64,000 nucleotides of DNA from Bacillota bacterium (lineage in GTDB: Bacteria; Bacillota; Clostridia; Christensenellales; SZUA-584), in contig JAEWRI010000043.1 of NCBI GenBank assembly GCA_023460085.1, forward strand, positions 112,760-176,759, in the 5' to 3' direction. Numbering within the stretch: position 1 is the stretch's first letter; every line of letters starts with the position of its first letter. The notes under the pieces were generated by a model that saw nothing but the letters and a program-made list of their open reading frames with translations, had not been told where the DNA came from and did not search any database. Positions 8,643-22,100 of the stretch are shown here, one piece after another. A program made the translations under genes and the position numbers.

Positions 8643-8671
8643 TTGTTTTTATATGGATTTCATTATATAAT
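8643..8671 (+). promoter_or_regulatory. Promoter of the TPR protein gene
   Basis: TTGTTT (8643-8648), 17-base spacer, TATAAT (8666-8671). The ATG at 8681 begins 9 bases after the -10, so the predicted transcript start is at or within a few bases of the start codon. Confidence 0.75.
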
Positions 8672-8680
8672 ACGCCTGTC

Positions 8681-9928
8681 ATGGAAGAGAAGCTGGAGCA
8701 GGCCCAACGGCCCAAAAGAAAAGCCTGGGTGAGCATCGTGGCGGTGACGCTGTCGGTATTGCTTGTCGCGTCGCTCGTGCTGTTAAACGCGGCCAGCGTG
8801 AAAATCAGCCTGACGGACGGCAGCGATGCCCAGCAGGCCGCGGCCAGCTCTCTTACGGAAAACAACGCGTATATTGAACAGGAGGAATTTACCCGAATCG
8901 GCGACGTGATTCGCAGCGTATTGCTGACCCCGGATACGCTGGACGATTATTATCTGCTGGCAAACATGCAAATTGCGCAGGGGAAATATGAAGCCGCGCT
9001 GGGCAGCATCGAGAAGTGCTTTCTCTCCGCACCGGAGGACGAGACGGCGCTGATGGATGACCTGTGGACGAAGAAAGGGTGTATATACGCCATACTGGGT
9101 GACTACGATAAGGCGCTGGAGAGCTTCGGGAGGATCTCGGACGGCGGCGCAGGCAGCGCGGACGTTACGCAGATAGCGGTGCAGATTGCCATCGGGCGCG
9201 GGGATTTGGACGGCGCGGCAAAACGCCTCGGCGCTTACCTGGAGGCGTTTCCGGAGGACACGGAGATGCGTGCGCTGATGGCGCAGGTGTATTATCTGGA
9301 AGGAGATCTCACGGCGGCGGAAGAAGGGTATACCGCGCTGCTGGCGGTGGCGGAGGATACGGGCGGGGAATACCATCTGATGCGCGCCTCGTGCCGGGAT
9401 CAGCTGGGCGAATACGAAGGTGCGCTGGACGACTACGCGCAGGCAGCGGCGCTGGGCTTTGAGGATGCGGGATTGTGCTGGGCGCAATGCGCGCTCTGTG
9501 CGTATCAGTTGGGGCGCTCAGAGGAAGTGCTGTCTTACGGGGCGCAGGCGGTGAAGGCGGGCAGCGACGATGCGGCGTGGGATCTCGTATACGAAGCGAT
9601 GGGCGTATCGGCCCTGCAGCTGAGCCTATACGAAGACTCCGTTTCGTATTTTTCAAAGGCGATAGAGCTGAACATGGAGCTGACCGATGTCTATTATTAC
9701 CGCGGCGTGGCGTACATGGCGCTGACGGGCTACGAAGCTGCAGTGAAAGATTTTACCGCATCCATACGACGCGACGACAGAGCATCCGAGAGCCGCTTCA
9801 ATCGGGCCCTGTGTTACATACAAACCCAGCAGATTGACGCGGCGCGTGAAGACCTGGAAGCAGTGGCGGCGGAGAGCACAGACGAAGCGCTGGCGGCATC
9901 CGCGCAGGCACTGCTGGAGCAAATGTAA
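8681..9928 (+). CDS. Membrane-anchored TPR-repeat protein
   Basis: 415 residues. A charged N-terminus (MEEKLEQAQRPKRKAW) is followed by one hydrophobic helix (~residues 18-38), then helical repeats to the end; TPR signatures include YYLLANMQIAQGKYEAAL, GDYDKALESFGRI, YYYRGVAYMALTGYEAAVKD and SRFNRALCYIQTQQ, about nine units. By charge the repeats lie outside the membrane. An upstream in-frame extension to 8507 would run through the previous terminator and promoter, so ATG 8681 is chosen; it has no ribosome binding site and is probably leaderless. It precedes the giant secreted protein in the same direction, so a scaffold or secretion-accessory role is possible but only inferred. Confidence 0.88.
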   Translation: MEEKLEQAQRPKRKAWVSIVAVTLSVLLVASLVLLNAASVKISLTDGSDAQQAAASSLTENNAYIEQEEFTRIGDVIRSVLLTPDTLDDYYLLANMQIAQGKYEAALGSIEKCFLSAPEDETALMDDLWTKKGCIYAILGDYDKALESFGRISDGGAGSADVTQIAVQIAIGRGDLDGAAKRLGAYLEAFPEDTEMRALMAQVYYLEGDLTAAEEGYTALLAVAEDTGGEYHLMRASCRDQLGEYEGALDDYAQAAALGFEDAGLCWAQCALCAYQLGRSEEVLSYGAQAVKAGSDDAAWDLVYEAMGVSALQLSLYEDSVSYFSKAIELNMELTDVYYYRGVAYMALTGYEAAVKDFTASIRRDDRASESRFNRALCYIQTQQIDAAREDLEAVAAESTDEALAASAQALLEQM

Positions 9929-9966
9929 AGATAAGAATCGAATTGTAAATAATTATAAAATAAACA

Positions 9967-9995
9967 TTGTAATTTTAATAATCGGGTGTTAGAAT
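9967..9995 (+). promoter_or_regulatory. Promoter of the giant repeat-protein gene
   Basis: TTGTAA (9967-9972), 17-base spacer, TAGAAT (9990-9995). It is preceded by ~30 bases of nearly pure A/T (9935-9966), resembling an UP element. Expected transcript start near 10002. Confidence 0.65.
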
Positions 9996-10001
9996 CGGGA
10001 T

Positions 10002-10139
10002 ACGTACAGCATGGAGTTCGTTATATCCGCCAATATGAGTTTCAGGACATCTGATGGATCTACCCTGCATCGTTTTGGTGTGCTGCAGGGTGCTGCCAAG
10101 GCAGCAGGGCAGGCCCGTTTTGGGCAGAGGGGTTTGGTT
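10002..10139 (+). promoter_or_regulatory. Structured 5' leader of the giant gene
   Basis: About 138 bases between the predicted transcript start and the chosen ATG. Three consecutive hairpins: ACCCTGCA/TGCAGGGT (10062-10069 with 10084-10091), TGCTGCC/GGCAGCA (10091-10097 with 10100-10106) and GCCC/GGGC (10113-10116 with 10122-10125), the last ending one base before the AGAGGGG ribosome binding site. No known riboswitch consensus was recognised. The leader is also open in frame from an ATG at 10011. Confidence 0.5.
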
Positions 10140-13100
10140 ATGAGCAGCCTCGTTCTCAGGAGCTTGAAGGCACTCGGCATTATGGCTGTGTGCTTTATCG
10201 CGTTCTTCGCGATTTTTTTGCTGCTGCCCACCATTGCGCATGCCGAGGGCGAGGCGACGGAAGATGAAACGGCGCAGGAGGAAACCTCGGTTAGCGATGA
10301 AGCCCCGATTGAAGAGGGTTCTGCCTCGATTGGCGACGTGACGGTGACAGACGGATCCGGGAGCACTACTGTCGATACGCAGCCGGAGCTGCAGGACGCG
10401 CTGGGCGCGGAAGCAGGCGACAGCCTGGAATATGAAAATACGGCCGCATCGAACGCCATTCAGCAGGCGATCGACGCGGCTTTGTCTTATGCCAGCAACA
10501 ACCTCGACATTACTTCTCTCACCATCGTGGTGGAGGATGGAACATACTCCGGCGGGCTCACTATCGGCCGTACGCATACGGTGACGACCACCGACGAAGC
10601 CACGGGCGAGACGACGACCTCGGAGGAGACCTACAACCTCGCCGAAGGGTTTGTGCTGCGGCTTGTCGCGGCGGACGCGAAGGCGGACGACGGCACGCTG
10701 ACCAATTCGGCGGGCGGCGCCGGTCTTGGCGGAAATGTGAATATTGACAACCTCAACGTGATCATCGCGGGCCTGTATTTCGCGGTGGGCGGTGTGGTGA
10801 ACGCGCGTTCCGGCAACGTTTCCATCTATGGCACCGCCAAAGATGATACCATCCATGTGGACCTTGCGAACGGCGCGACGGCGACGATTGACGCGGGCGA
10901 CGGCAACGACGACATCTTGCTTTCCGGTACGCTGGGCACTCAAACGGGCAGCGACGGCAAGGCAGTGACGGTGAATGGCGGCGCGGGTGACGATGTGGTG
11001 ACGGTGGACACTTCCACCGCGCTGGACACGGCGGGCAAGGTATCGGTCGGCGTAGACGGCGGCGAGGGCGCGGATCGGCTGCACCTCACCGGCACGCTGA
11101 AGCAGGGCGGAGTTAATACGGCTTCGCGCACCGGCGACACGGCGGACATCACCCTGACGGTTTCGGAGCTCAAGGGTATTGTCGAACGTGCGTTGGACAT
11201 CGACGCTGCGGGTGTCGAAGCATACACCGACGCGCTCTCCGGCAAAACCAGAGTGGTGCTTTCCGGCGCAAGCGGAGACCTGTCTCTGACGGGCGTCTCC
11301 AGCTTTACCGATTATATTATAGAAGATTACGATGGCGGCAACTTGACGGTGGGCGTGCCCGCCGGTGCTACGCCGATGTTCGCCAGCCTTGTGCTTTCGG
11401 GCGGCGACGTGTTTGATATCGGCAGCGTATACGCGCCTGCGCTCAACGTTGTGGCGGAAGGCAAGGGCATCACCGTGAAGGGTACGGTAACGGCGCGCAA
11501 CATCGCGCTGACCGCGGCGAATTCGGATGTGGCGTTTTCGCTGTCCACCGACTTCGCGGGCGGGCTGCTGCCCGACTATGAGATGAACTTCAGCCTTTTC
11601 GATTTCGTCTCCAAAGCTTACATTATAATAGAAGCAGGCGCGGCGCTGATTGCCTCTGAAACGGTAACGCTGCTCGTAACGAGTTCTCAGACCGAGCCGC
11701 TGATGCCGGATGCATCCGAGCTGGCGGAGCTTATCAAAGGTCTCGAAGGATCGGCGAACGATGCAAGCAACCCGAATCGCGAGTCGGACGCGGCGATGCT
11801 GGCGAAGCTGGAAGACCTCGCGGTGAACCCCAACTTTATCAATGTGAAAGTGGGTTCCGCGATTATTACGATACTCGGCACGGTGAGCGCGTCGCAGGCG
11901 GTGCGCGCCTCGGCCTCCACCACGACGAGCATGGAAGTCACGAATGAGGATATCGCCAAGTGGTGCATACCGCTGGGCATCAGCGTCGCGGTGGCCAAGG
12001 CGGAAATCGTGCTGGGCGGCAGCGCATCGGTAACGAGCCTTACGGGCGGCGTGGCGCTTTCCGCGTCAACCGACGTAACGGTAAGCACCAAGGCGGCGAC
12101 GGGCGCACTGCCCATCGCGCTCGCGGTGTCCGTGGTGGTGGCGGACGCGCACGTATCGGTGAAGGACAATGCTTCCATCCATGCGGCGGGCGATGTGACG
12201 CTGGCGGCATCCGGCACGGTCAATGTTGAAACCGTGGCGTCTTCTCCTTCCGGCGGCGACGAGGAAGAGGAGAGCGGCGGCACCGAGGGCGGAAGCGGCA
12301 CAGGCGGCGAAGCTTCTGCGGACAGCGCAAAGAGCGCGTCGAAGTCGGGCGGGTTCTTCGCGGTCAGCGTAGCCATACAGGACGTTTCGGCGTCCATCAC
12401 GGGGAACGCCTCCGTCATGGCGAACGCGCTGCGGCTGAACTCTGAATCGAAACAGACGGTGCTGACACAGGCGAGCTCCAACAACGAGGCGGAGAACGAA
12501 CAGGACGGCGGCGAGGACAGCAGCCAGTCGCTCTCCGGGATCGTGGAGATGATAAAGAATTTGTTCGGCATGCTGTCTGGTAAGGGCGGCTCCGAGCCGA
12601 TGGTTCCCGAGGACGCCGCGGGCGCGCTGGACGAAGCTTCCGGGCAGATGGCCCCCGAGGAAGAGGCGGGCGGTGAAGACAGCGGCGGCACGGAGGACGA
12701 AGAGGATCTCGGGCTGGGTTCGCTCTTTAATGAAGAAGAGCCGGACGGCGCGGGTGTGACGGATACGTTTGATTCGGGTACCTCAGGCGCGACAGAGACA
12801 AACCAGAGCTCCGGATCCAGCTCGTCCACGCAGTTGGTGGGTGCGCTGGCCGTGACCTACGCGGGTAATGCCAACGCGGCGATCATCCGCACGGCGGGCA
12901 GCATACTCTGCACGGGCGAAGTGAGCGCGGAAGCCATTGCCGAGCAGGGCGTGCGCACCATCGCGGACGGTTCTCCCATTGAGGACGGAGAAGCGGGCGG
13001 CGGGGATGCGGCGGAAGAAGCGACAACCGTTTCGGGCGGAACGATTACCACCGCAAACGGCGAAACGGCGGGCGACGAGCCTGAGGTCAGCTACGGCGTG

Positions 13101-16100
13101 GGTGCGGAAGCGCCCGCGATCACCGGCGGCAGCATCGGAGCGGATGGCACGGTAACGGCAACCGGCACGACGGTGGTGCTGGACGGCGTAAAGATTACCA
13201 TCACGGGCGGGAAGACCATCATCACCAACCCCACGGGCATCAAGAAGGGCGAGACCGTGGTGACGGTTCCGGCAGAGCCCATTACCATCACAGGCGGCAC
13301 GACCACGGTAGCGGCTGCCAAGCTGACGATTAAGAACGCGACCTCCATCAAGATTACCGACGGAGTGCTCACCATCACGGGCGGCACGGTGACGATGGAG
13401 GGCGGCGATGCGACGGGCACGGGCACATTTGACATCCCGAGCTCCGATCTGGAATACACCAATGTGACCATCGGCGACATCGACAGCTTCGACGGCGATG
13501 TGACGGACGGCCTTGCGGACAGCGCGCTGCCCTCCGGCACGACGGCGACGGGCGTCAAGGATAAGACCGGAGCGGCGGTGAATTCCCCCAACCTTTCGAC
13601 GGCGCACGTGGAAGGCGGCGGCGCGAAGGTGACGGCGGGTACGGCGGCCTTCTCCGGCACGGGCATCACCGTGAAGATTTCGGGCGGAAACCGCAGCGCG
13701 GACGGCAGCACTGTCACCGCGGCGAACGTTGAGATTACCGGCGCGACGCTGACCATTACCGGCGCGGCGCTCACGCTGACGGACGGCACCGTGACGGGCG
13801 TGAAGCTCGCGGATGGCACGACGGCTTCCATCACGGGCGGAGTGCTGAAGGTGACCAACGGCGTGCTGACCATCGAAGGCGCGACCATCGTGCTGTCGGT
13901 GGTGCGTGTAACCATTTCCGGCCCGGACACCGGAAAGACCATCCGGCTTTCCGGCGGTTCCGTCAGTATCAGCGGCGGCACAGCCACGCTGACCGCCGCG
14001 ACGGGTACGCCCGCCACCACGACGGCCATCACGGGCGGCACGGCGACCACGGATCCGGTGACCCCCAAGAAGGGTTCCTCCAGTTTTGCGATGGGCGTGG
14101 GCATATCGGTCTCCGTCGTACGCAATACCAACACGGCTTATATTGAAGCGGGCACGCTGCAGGCGGGGAGCATCTCCGTGAAGGCGCAGACCACGCTGAA
14201 TTCCATCGCCACGGCGAAGGCGGGTGTTTCCGAAGGCGACATCGGCATCGCGGGTGCGGCGGCGGTTCACGTGGTGTCCTCCAAGACTAACGCGCGCCTC
14301 GGCTCCGACGCCACCGTTGCGGGCGGCGCGGTCTCCGTGGAGGCTTCCCAGAAGAGCAAATTCACCACCTCCGCCGACGCTACGGGCGGCGGCGAGGGCA
14401 CTAAGGTGGGCGTGGGCGCTGGGCTGGCCATCGCGGTCATCGGCTGCGACGTGAACGCGCTCATACCGGACGGCATCGATATCCTGCTGCCGGCGGGTAC
14501 GGACAGCATCGACGAGCTCTACGTTAAAGCAACCTATGAAGGAAACGAGACGTTGAACGCTACCGCGGGCATGACGGGCGGCACATCCATCGTGCCGGTG
14601 CTGGCACTGGGCATATCCGGCGTTTCCACGAACGCGTATCTCGGCACGGGCACAAGCCCCGTCAAGGCCGCGCACGATCTGCTGATCAGCGCGGACAGTG
14701 TCATCTCGCGCACGATGAAAGCCAACGCTTCGGCTTCGGGCAGCGGCGTGGGCTTCGGCGCGGCGCTTTCCATCGGCGTGTTCAACGACAACACCACCGC
14801 AAGGCTGAACCGCAGCGTTGCCGCGCGCAACGTTTCCGTGAAGGCGACGGCGACAAACAGCGTAACCTCCAACGCCACGGCGGGCGTCAACGGCGCGAAG
14901 CCCAAGGAGAGCGAATCCGAGTCCGGCGGCGGCTCAGGCGGATCGGGCGGCAGCGGCGATGCCGATGCCGACGCAGGGAGTACAGATCAGGTAGCCGATC
15001 GAAACGTGCAGGGCGCAAGCAATCTTGCGGGCAGCTCCGGCACCAAAAACGTTAATTCCGGGGCGGTAAACAGCCTCACCTCAAATCGTCAGACAGCGCA
15101 GACGGGAGAAGGCGATATCAAGATCGCCGCCGGTTTCGCGCTCAATATACAGAAGAATGTTGTCCTCGCCTCCATCGGCGACGGGATTTCCATCACAGCC
15201 ATTGCAGAAGACGGTGTGGATGACAGCGGCGCGGTTGCTGTACAATCCGTCAACAAGACAGACAGCGAAATCTCGGCCAATGCCAGCGCCACGCAGTCGT
15301 CCATCGGCGTGGGTGTCGCCGTAGCCATCAATATCGTCACCTATGAGAACATCGCGGAAGTCGGCAAGTCCTCCATCACGGCGAAGACGCTCACCGTGAG
15401 CGCGCTGCTGCCGGAAGAGGAATCGGAGGAAGAGGAAGAAGAAGCCTCCGGGCCGGATACCGACACGCTGGCGGGCAAGCTGGAGAGCATCGTCCGGCAG
15501 TTCGTTGACGACATACTTTCTGAGATGTCCGACACCATCGACCTCAGCAAAATCTTCGGCGCGGATGCCTCCGCAGCCATCAGCGGCTTTATCAACGGAA
15601 TCATTACGGACGTCATGAACACGCTGCTTGAGGGTACGGGTCTCGAGGGTCTGTTCAATGGCGATATTGAACAGTCCGTCAACGAAGCGCTGGCGAGCCT
15701 GCAGAACCTGCCGAACGACGCGTTCAATAAGATCAAGAATGTGGTTTTAAAAGAGCTCGTCAACAAGGTGAAGGGAATGCTGAGCTCCGGCACGCCGGAA
15801 GACAGCGGCATGAGCGGCCTTTCCACGGAACTGCAGGGCGTGGCTACGGAACTTGTCACGAGCCTCAGCGAAAACCTCGTCAACATTGACGAACTGCGCG
15901 AGATGCTCAAAGCCCCGCTCGTCGATACCATCAAGGAAAAGCTCACTACAATAATAGAAGGACTGGCAACGGACATTGCCAACGCTGCGGTGGGTATACT
16001 CGCGGGCTGGGCGGGCGAGAATGCCGAAACGCCGTACGGACACACCATCAAGACCGAAGCCGTTTCGGGCGCGGGTGCTTCCAAAGTGGGCATCGCGGGC

Positions 16101-19100
16101 GCGGCCGCCATCGCGGCGGTGAAGGGAACCACACGCGCCAGCATCAACAGCGCGGACAGCGCGCTCTCTTCCGATATCGTTATCGCAGGCGCGGTGATAA
16201 TCAGGGCCGAGTCGGTGCACGTCATCCGCACCATCGCGAGCTCCGCCGTGGGGGATAACGGCAAGGCCGACGAGAACAAGAACGCCGCGTCTAATGCCAA
16301 CGGCGACAGCGCGGGCGGCAGCACGCCCGCAACCACCGCCAGCACGCCCACGACGGGTGCGGATTCCGGCGGCACAGGCACAAGCCCCAGCACGCCCAAC
16401 AGCGCGGGCAGCGGTAAGTCCGTCGGTGTGGGCGCATCCTTCGCGTTCAATTACATTGAAGCGGGCGTATCCGCCACCATCGGCAGCTGGCGCTCTCTGA
16501 CGGCGGCAACGCTGGTGCTGGAAGCCACGCTGGAGAACAAGCTGGCCACCATCTCCGTATCGGGCAGCGATCCGCTCTCCGGCGATACAGGCGCGGACGA
16601 TACCCCGGACGAGACCGCCGACAAGGCCAAGGACATTTCGGTGGACGCTTCCGTCGCGGTGGGCCTCATCTATAACACCGTCACCGCCGCTGTGGGCGCC
16701 AACGCTTCCATCACGCTGACAGGCGGCAACGCTGTCAACGTCAGCGAGACCGAGGGCGACGAGTACGCCGAGTATGTGAACCTCTACATCCACGCCAAAG
16801 AGAAGGGCGATACCATTACGCGCGCGAGCGGCTTTACGGTGGGCGAGTCCACCGCCGTGGGCGCGGCGGTCGCCATCAATATTGCGAGTTCCGACGTCAG
16901 CGCGGCGTTTGCCGGCACGGGCGTCGTGACGGGCGCAGTCAAGGTACTTGCCCATACCTATAACGAGGACGACAGCAGCGCCATCGCCACGGCCATGGGC
17001 GCCAGCCTCGATCGCTTCCTCTCGAAGTTCCGAAAGGCGCAGGGTACGGCGGAGGAGCAGACCAACAACGTGCTCAGCGGCGACTACAGCGGTGCGGATA
17101 CCGACAACAGCGGCAACCAGACCGCGGGCACCATCAACGGTGAAATCAATAACAACAGCAACGCGGAGGAGGGCGGCACCTCCACCCCAGCCAACAATAA
17201 CGCTCCGCTGTCCTCGAATGTGCTGGGCAGCCAGGACGCAAGCACGCAAACGAGCAACACCAGCGAGGGCTCGAACGCGGTGAGCAGCTCCGCCTCCAGC
17301 CAAGGCACCACGGGCTCTGCACTGAATGTGCAGCCCGGCACCAATGCGCAGCAGTCTCAGAAGATTCGCGTGGCGGCGGCGGTGGCGCTGAACATCACGT
17401 CCCACTGTGCGTCATCCAATATTTCCGGCAGCCTGACCGCGGCGGCGGTGAAGGTGCTGGCCACTAACAACGGCAACTTCATGACGCTCGGCACGGGCGC
17501 GGCCATCAGCATGGAAGCCAACGGCAACTCCATCGGCGTGGGCGTGGCCATCTCGGTCAACAAGAATGAAGCGACCGCCACCATCGGCGGCAGCGTCACC
17601 GCGACGGGCGACAGCGACTACGGCAAGGACGTGACTGCCGACGCGACGCTGACGCAGAACATGGACGGCGATTACAAAGGCCAGATGGGTGCTCAGGCAT
17701 TGGCGGGCGCGGTCTCCGGAACCGGCAGCAAGGTATCCATCTCGGGCGCGCTGGCAATCATCGTATCGCGTGCGGTAACGAGCGCAAGCATCGCTTCGGG
17801 CGCAGTGATAAACGGAGGCGATATCTCCGTGACGGCCAGCGACAAGAGCAAGCTCGCGGTGCGCGCAGGCGGCCTCAGCCTGTCGGGCGGATCCTCGGTG
17901 GGCGTGGGCGTCAGCTTCGCGCTGATTTACGCGCACAATACGGTTTCCGCCGGCATTGGCAGCGGCGCTTCCATCACGGGCGACAGCCTCACCCTGAGCG
18001 CGAAGAAGCTCAAAGTGGACTTCTCGGATTACGAGAGCGCGCTGGGCATGGAGGACCTGCTCACGCACAACGAGACGGACGACGAAGAGAAGGGCATCGT
18101 CAACATCAACGACGAGACCGACGAAAACGGCGACAAGTCGTACTCTACGGAGATTCGCTTCAGCACCGATGATGCGCTGAAGGTTGTCAGCCTTCTCAAT
18201 TTCCTCTCCTCGACAAACTACTACGCCGAGTCCATCTCGGGCGCGGTCAATGGCGGCGCGAACGGCAAGCTGACAGCTTCCGGTTCGTTCGCCTTCGTAT
18301 TCTTCTATAACAGTACGAGCGCGACGGTGGGCGACGGCGTTTCCATCACGCTGACGGGCGATATGGACGTCGCGGCATCCTCCGAGACCACGGCGCGCGT
18401 GATTGCGGGCGCGGTGTCGGTAAGCAGTTCCAAGGTGGGCATAGGCGCAACGGTGGCTTCTGTCGCCAACAAGGACACAGTTACCGCATCGGTGGGTGCG
18501 AAGGGCTCCGGTACTGGCGTGGACATCGGCGGCGCGCTGACGGTGGACGCGCTGGCCGATATCGATATCATGATGATTACGGTCGCGGCGGGCGCTACCT
18601 CCACGGGCACCGCGGTGGGCGGTGCCATCGGCGTGCTCGTCAGCGAGAACAGTGCCACGGCGCAGCTGGCAGACGGTGCGGCAGTGCAGGCGGACGGCGG
18701 CGTCTTGGTACACGCCAAGGGCGACGCGTTCCTGCTCTACATCTCTCTCTCGGCGGCGGGCAGCGGCGGGCAGGCGGCAGCGGGCGGCACATTCGCAGTT
18801 ATCGTCACCGGCAACAGTGTGAAGGCGCTCGTCGGCAAGAACGCGCGGGTACTCAGTGACAACGGTTCCATTATCATCAAAGCGGAAAACAGCGAGCGGC
18901 TGATCAGCATACTCGCCTCGCTCTCGGGCAGCACGGGCGGCACGGGCCTGGCGGGTACAGTGAACGTACAGATTGCGCGCTCCACGGCGCAGGCCGCAGT
19001 GGGCGACGGCACGACGATGAGCGCGAAGCAAAACGTATTTGTGGATGCCAGCAGCGACACGAAGCTGATTACCATCGTGGCGGCGGCTTCGGGCAGCACA

Positions 19101-22100
19101 GGCGGCGCGGCCATCGGCGCTACTATCAACGTCTGCGTATTCAGCCGCAGCGTGCTGGCTTCGGTGGGCAGCGGATGCCATATCACGGCGGTGAGCGGCG
19201 ACATCGCCATCCGCGCCATCGCAAAGGACTGGCTGCTGACGCTGACGGCGGCGGGCGCCGGTTCCAGCAGCGGCCTTGCCATTTCGGGCAGCATCCCGGT
19301 CGTTGTGGGCAGCAGCACCGTGCGCGCGATAGTGGGCGAAAGTTCTGTGCTGACGGCGGGCGGCAGCGTCGGTGTCATCGCGGATCTCAATAGCGAAATT
19401 TACGTGCCGGCTATCTCGGTGTCGCTCTCGGGCGGCAGCGTCAGCGTAGGCTTGACGCTCTCCACCGTGGTGCTGGAGAACCTTATCGAAGCGATTATCG
19501 CGGGCGGCTGCACGATTACGGCGAATGCTGCGACGGCAGGCCTTGATGTGCCGAACCGTGATACCAAGCGTAAGGGCGTCATCGTCAGCGCAACGGCGAA
19601 TGCAACCATGTTCCTCATCTCTGTGAGCGGCGCGGCTTCCGCGGGCAGCGGGGCGGGGGCTGGCGTGGTCAATACGCTGGTCGTCCGCAACACGGTGCGC
19701 GCGCAGATACGCAGCCGTCTCCGCAATACGGCGGGAGAAGAAACCAGTCAGGGCGAGCATCATGTGGAAACCGGCGGCGAAGTGCTCGTCAGCGCGGAGG
19801 ACGACTCATTTATATTGGATATCGCGGGCGGCATGGCCGCATCGGCGGGCAGTGTCGGCTTCGGCGCGACAGCCGTAGTCCTCGTGTTCAGCAAGACTGT
19901 TGAAGCCTCCATCGGACAATACGGCACAGTGAACGCTTCGGGCAGCGTGACCGTAGAAGCAAAGTCGGATGACGATCTGTACCTGTTCGCCATCGCCTTC
20001 GGGGTTGCCTCCAAAGTGGGCGTCGCGGGCGGCGTCAACGTGGCGGTGTTCCAGAGCGGTGTGACGGCGGCGCTGGGCGGCGGCGTGACGGCGGCGTCCG
20101 TCTCCGTCAGCGCCACGAGCGACGTTACGTTTGTCAACACGGCGGCGAGCCTCGCGGGCGGCGGCACGGCGGGTGTCGCGGCGGTGTTCATCGTCTCCTA
20201 TCTGTACGGCAATACGCAGGCGTACATCAGCGCAGGTGCCAACCTCAACGCGTCGGGCCTCGTGAGCGTCAGCGCCACCTCCACAGAGACCATCGTGGCC
20301 GTCGTCGTGGGCGGCAGCGGCGCGGGCACGGCGGGCGTGTCCGGCACGGTGGATCTCATCATCGCCAAGGTCATCACCAAGGCGTATACCAACGCAAATG
20401 TCAGAATCACCGCGGGCAGCCTCTCCGTGACGGCGAACGATACGTTCAGTCTCGTCGGCGTGGCAGGTTCGCTCAGCATCGGCGGCACGGTGGGCGTCGG
20501 CATCTCGGCGCAGGTTGTGCTTGCGTTTAATACCATCGAAGCGTCCATCGGAAAGAATAACATCATTACAACGAACACCGGCAACGTGGAGGTAAAGGCC
20601 ACTTCCTCGCGCAACTTCGACGCGTACACCGTGACGGCGGGGGGCGGCGGATACGTGGCGGTTTCGGGCGCGGTGACCGTACTGGTGGTGGGCAGCCAGC
20701 TGACGTCGGATACCTCCGGCGTGTTCGTGGATTCCGAAGGCGACAATCGCATCGTGCCGGGGACACAGATAGACAGCGCGTTTGGGCAGTCCAACAACGC
20801 CGCGAAGGAATATCAGGGCGGTGCGGCGCTGGGCGACATGCTGAACAGCAATGGCAGCGGCAGCGAGGATTATGACGTGAACGGCAGCGGCTTCGGCTCT
20901 GGCGGAAGCAGCACCACCGGCGCGGACGATAACGAAAAGCAGGCCAACGGCACAACGGATAATATGGAAAATGCGTCGGATGGCGCCGCGATTGGCGGCA
21001 GCGCCCCGACGTACAACCTTAAGGACACCACGGCGGCATATATCGCGGCGGGCACGCAGGTGACTTCCGCGGGCGACATCACCGTGCAGGCGCAGGATAC
21101 GCTGAAGCTTGACATGGTGACCGGCACCATCGCCATCTCGGGCATCACCTCCGTGGGCGCGGCCATCTCGGTGGCGGTGCTCAATGGCAACGTGCTGGCC
21201 TATGTGGAAAGCGGAGCGACGCTGGACGCACAGGGCGCGATATACGTAAAGGCGCTGGCGGGCAGCGAAGCCGTTGCCTCCGACGCGGCACAGAGCTCCA
21301 GAAAGAACACACTGATTGACAGCGCCGAAGCAGCCCCGCTGCTCTCCGCGTACACCGTGCGCGCCATTACCGTGAGCGCAAGCGGCGCGCTGGTGGGCGT
21401 CGGCATCGCACTCTCCGGCGTATCGCTCTATACGCAGACGCACGCCTATATGGCGGGCAATGTGACGGGCGCGGACAGCCTTGAAGTCACGGCGCGCAGC
21501 GACTACGGCAGCGTGCTCTCCATTACGCTGGCGCTCTCCGGCGGCGGGGTAGCGGTCAACGGCTCCATTGCGCTGGTGGTGTACCAGGGCATCGTGGAAG
21601 CCTCCATCTGCTCGGCGGCGCACATCGCAAACGTTCCCGTAATCACCGTACAATCGTTCAGCAATACCACCGCGGCGGCGCTTGCAACAGCGCTGGGCGG
21701 CGGCGCGACAGCGGTCAACGCCGCGTCGGCCATCGCGGTAAACCTGACGCGCGCGGACACCTTCATCGGTCAGGGCGTCGTGATCAGCGGCTCTGGCAGC
21801 ATCACAGTATCCGCAGACATCGACTCTGGCGCGACCGCAACCATACTGAGCGTGGCAATTGGCGGCGGCTCCTTCGGCGCGACAGTCGCCGTAGCGGTAC
21901 TGAAGCCCACCGTACTCACGTACATCGGCGTAACGCCGCTGGACGGCGCGGATGATCAGTTGGAGCAGTCTAAGGGAAGCGGCGGTTCTGTGCGGGCGTC
22001 GGGCGCGGTGACGGTGAAGAATGACGTCACGGGCAGCTGCACGGCGACGGGTCTCTCGTTTGTGGCCGGCGCATCGTTCGCGGGTAACGGCACGGTGGTT

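Noticed and set aside
10002..10139. Cyclic-di-GMP riboswitch in the adhesin leader
   Set aside because: None of the conserved GEMM core sequences is present; only simple hairpins are seen.
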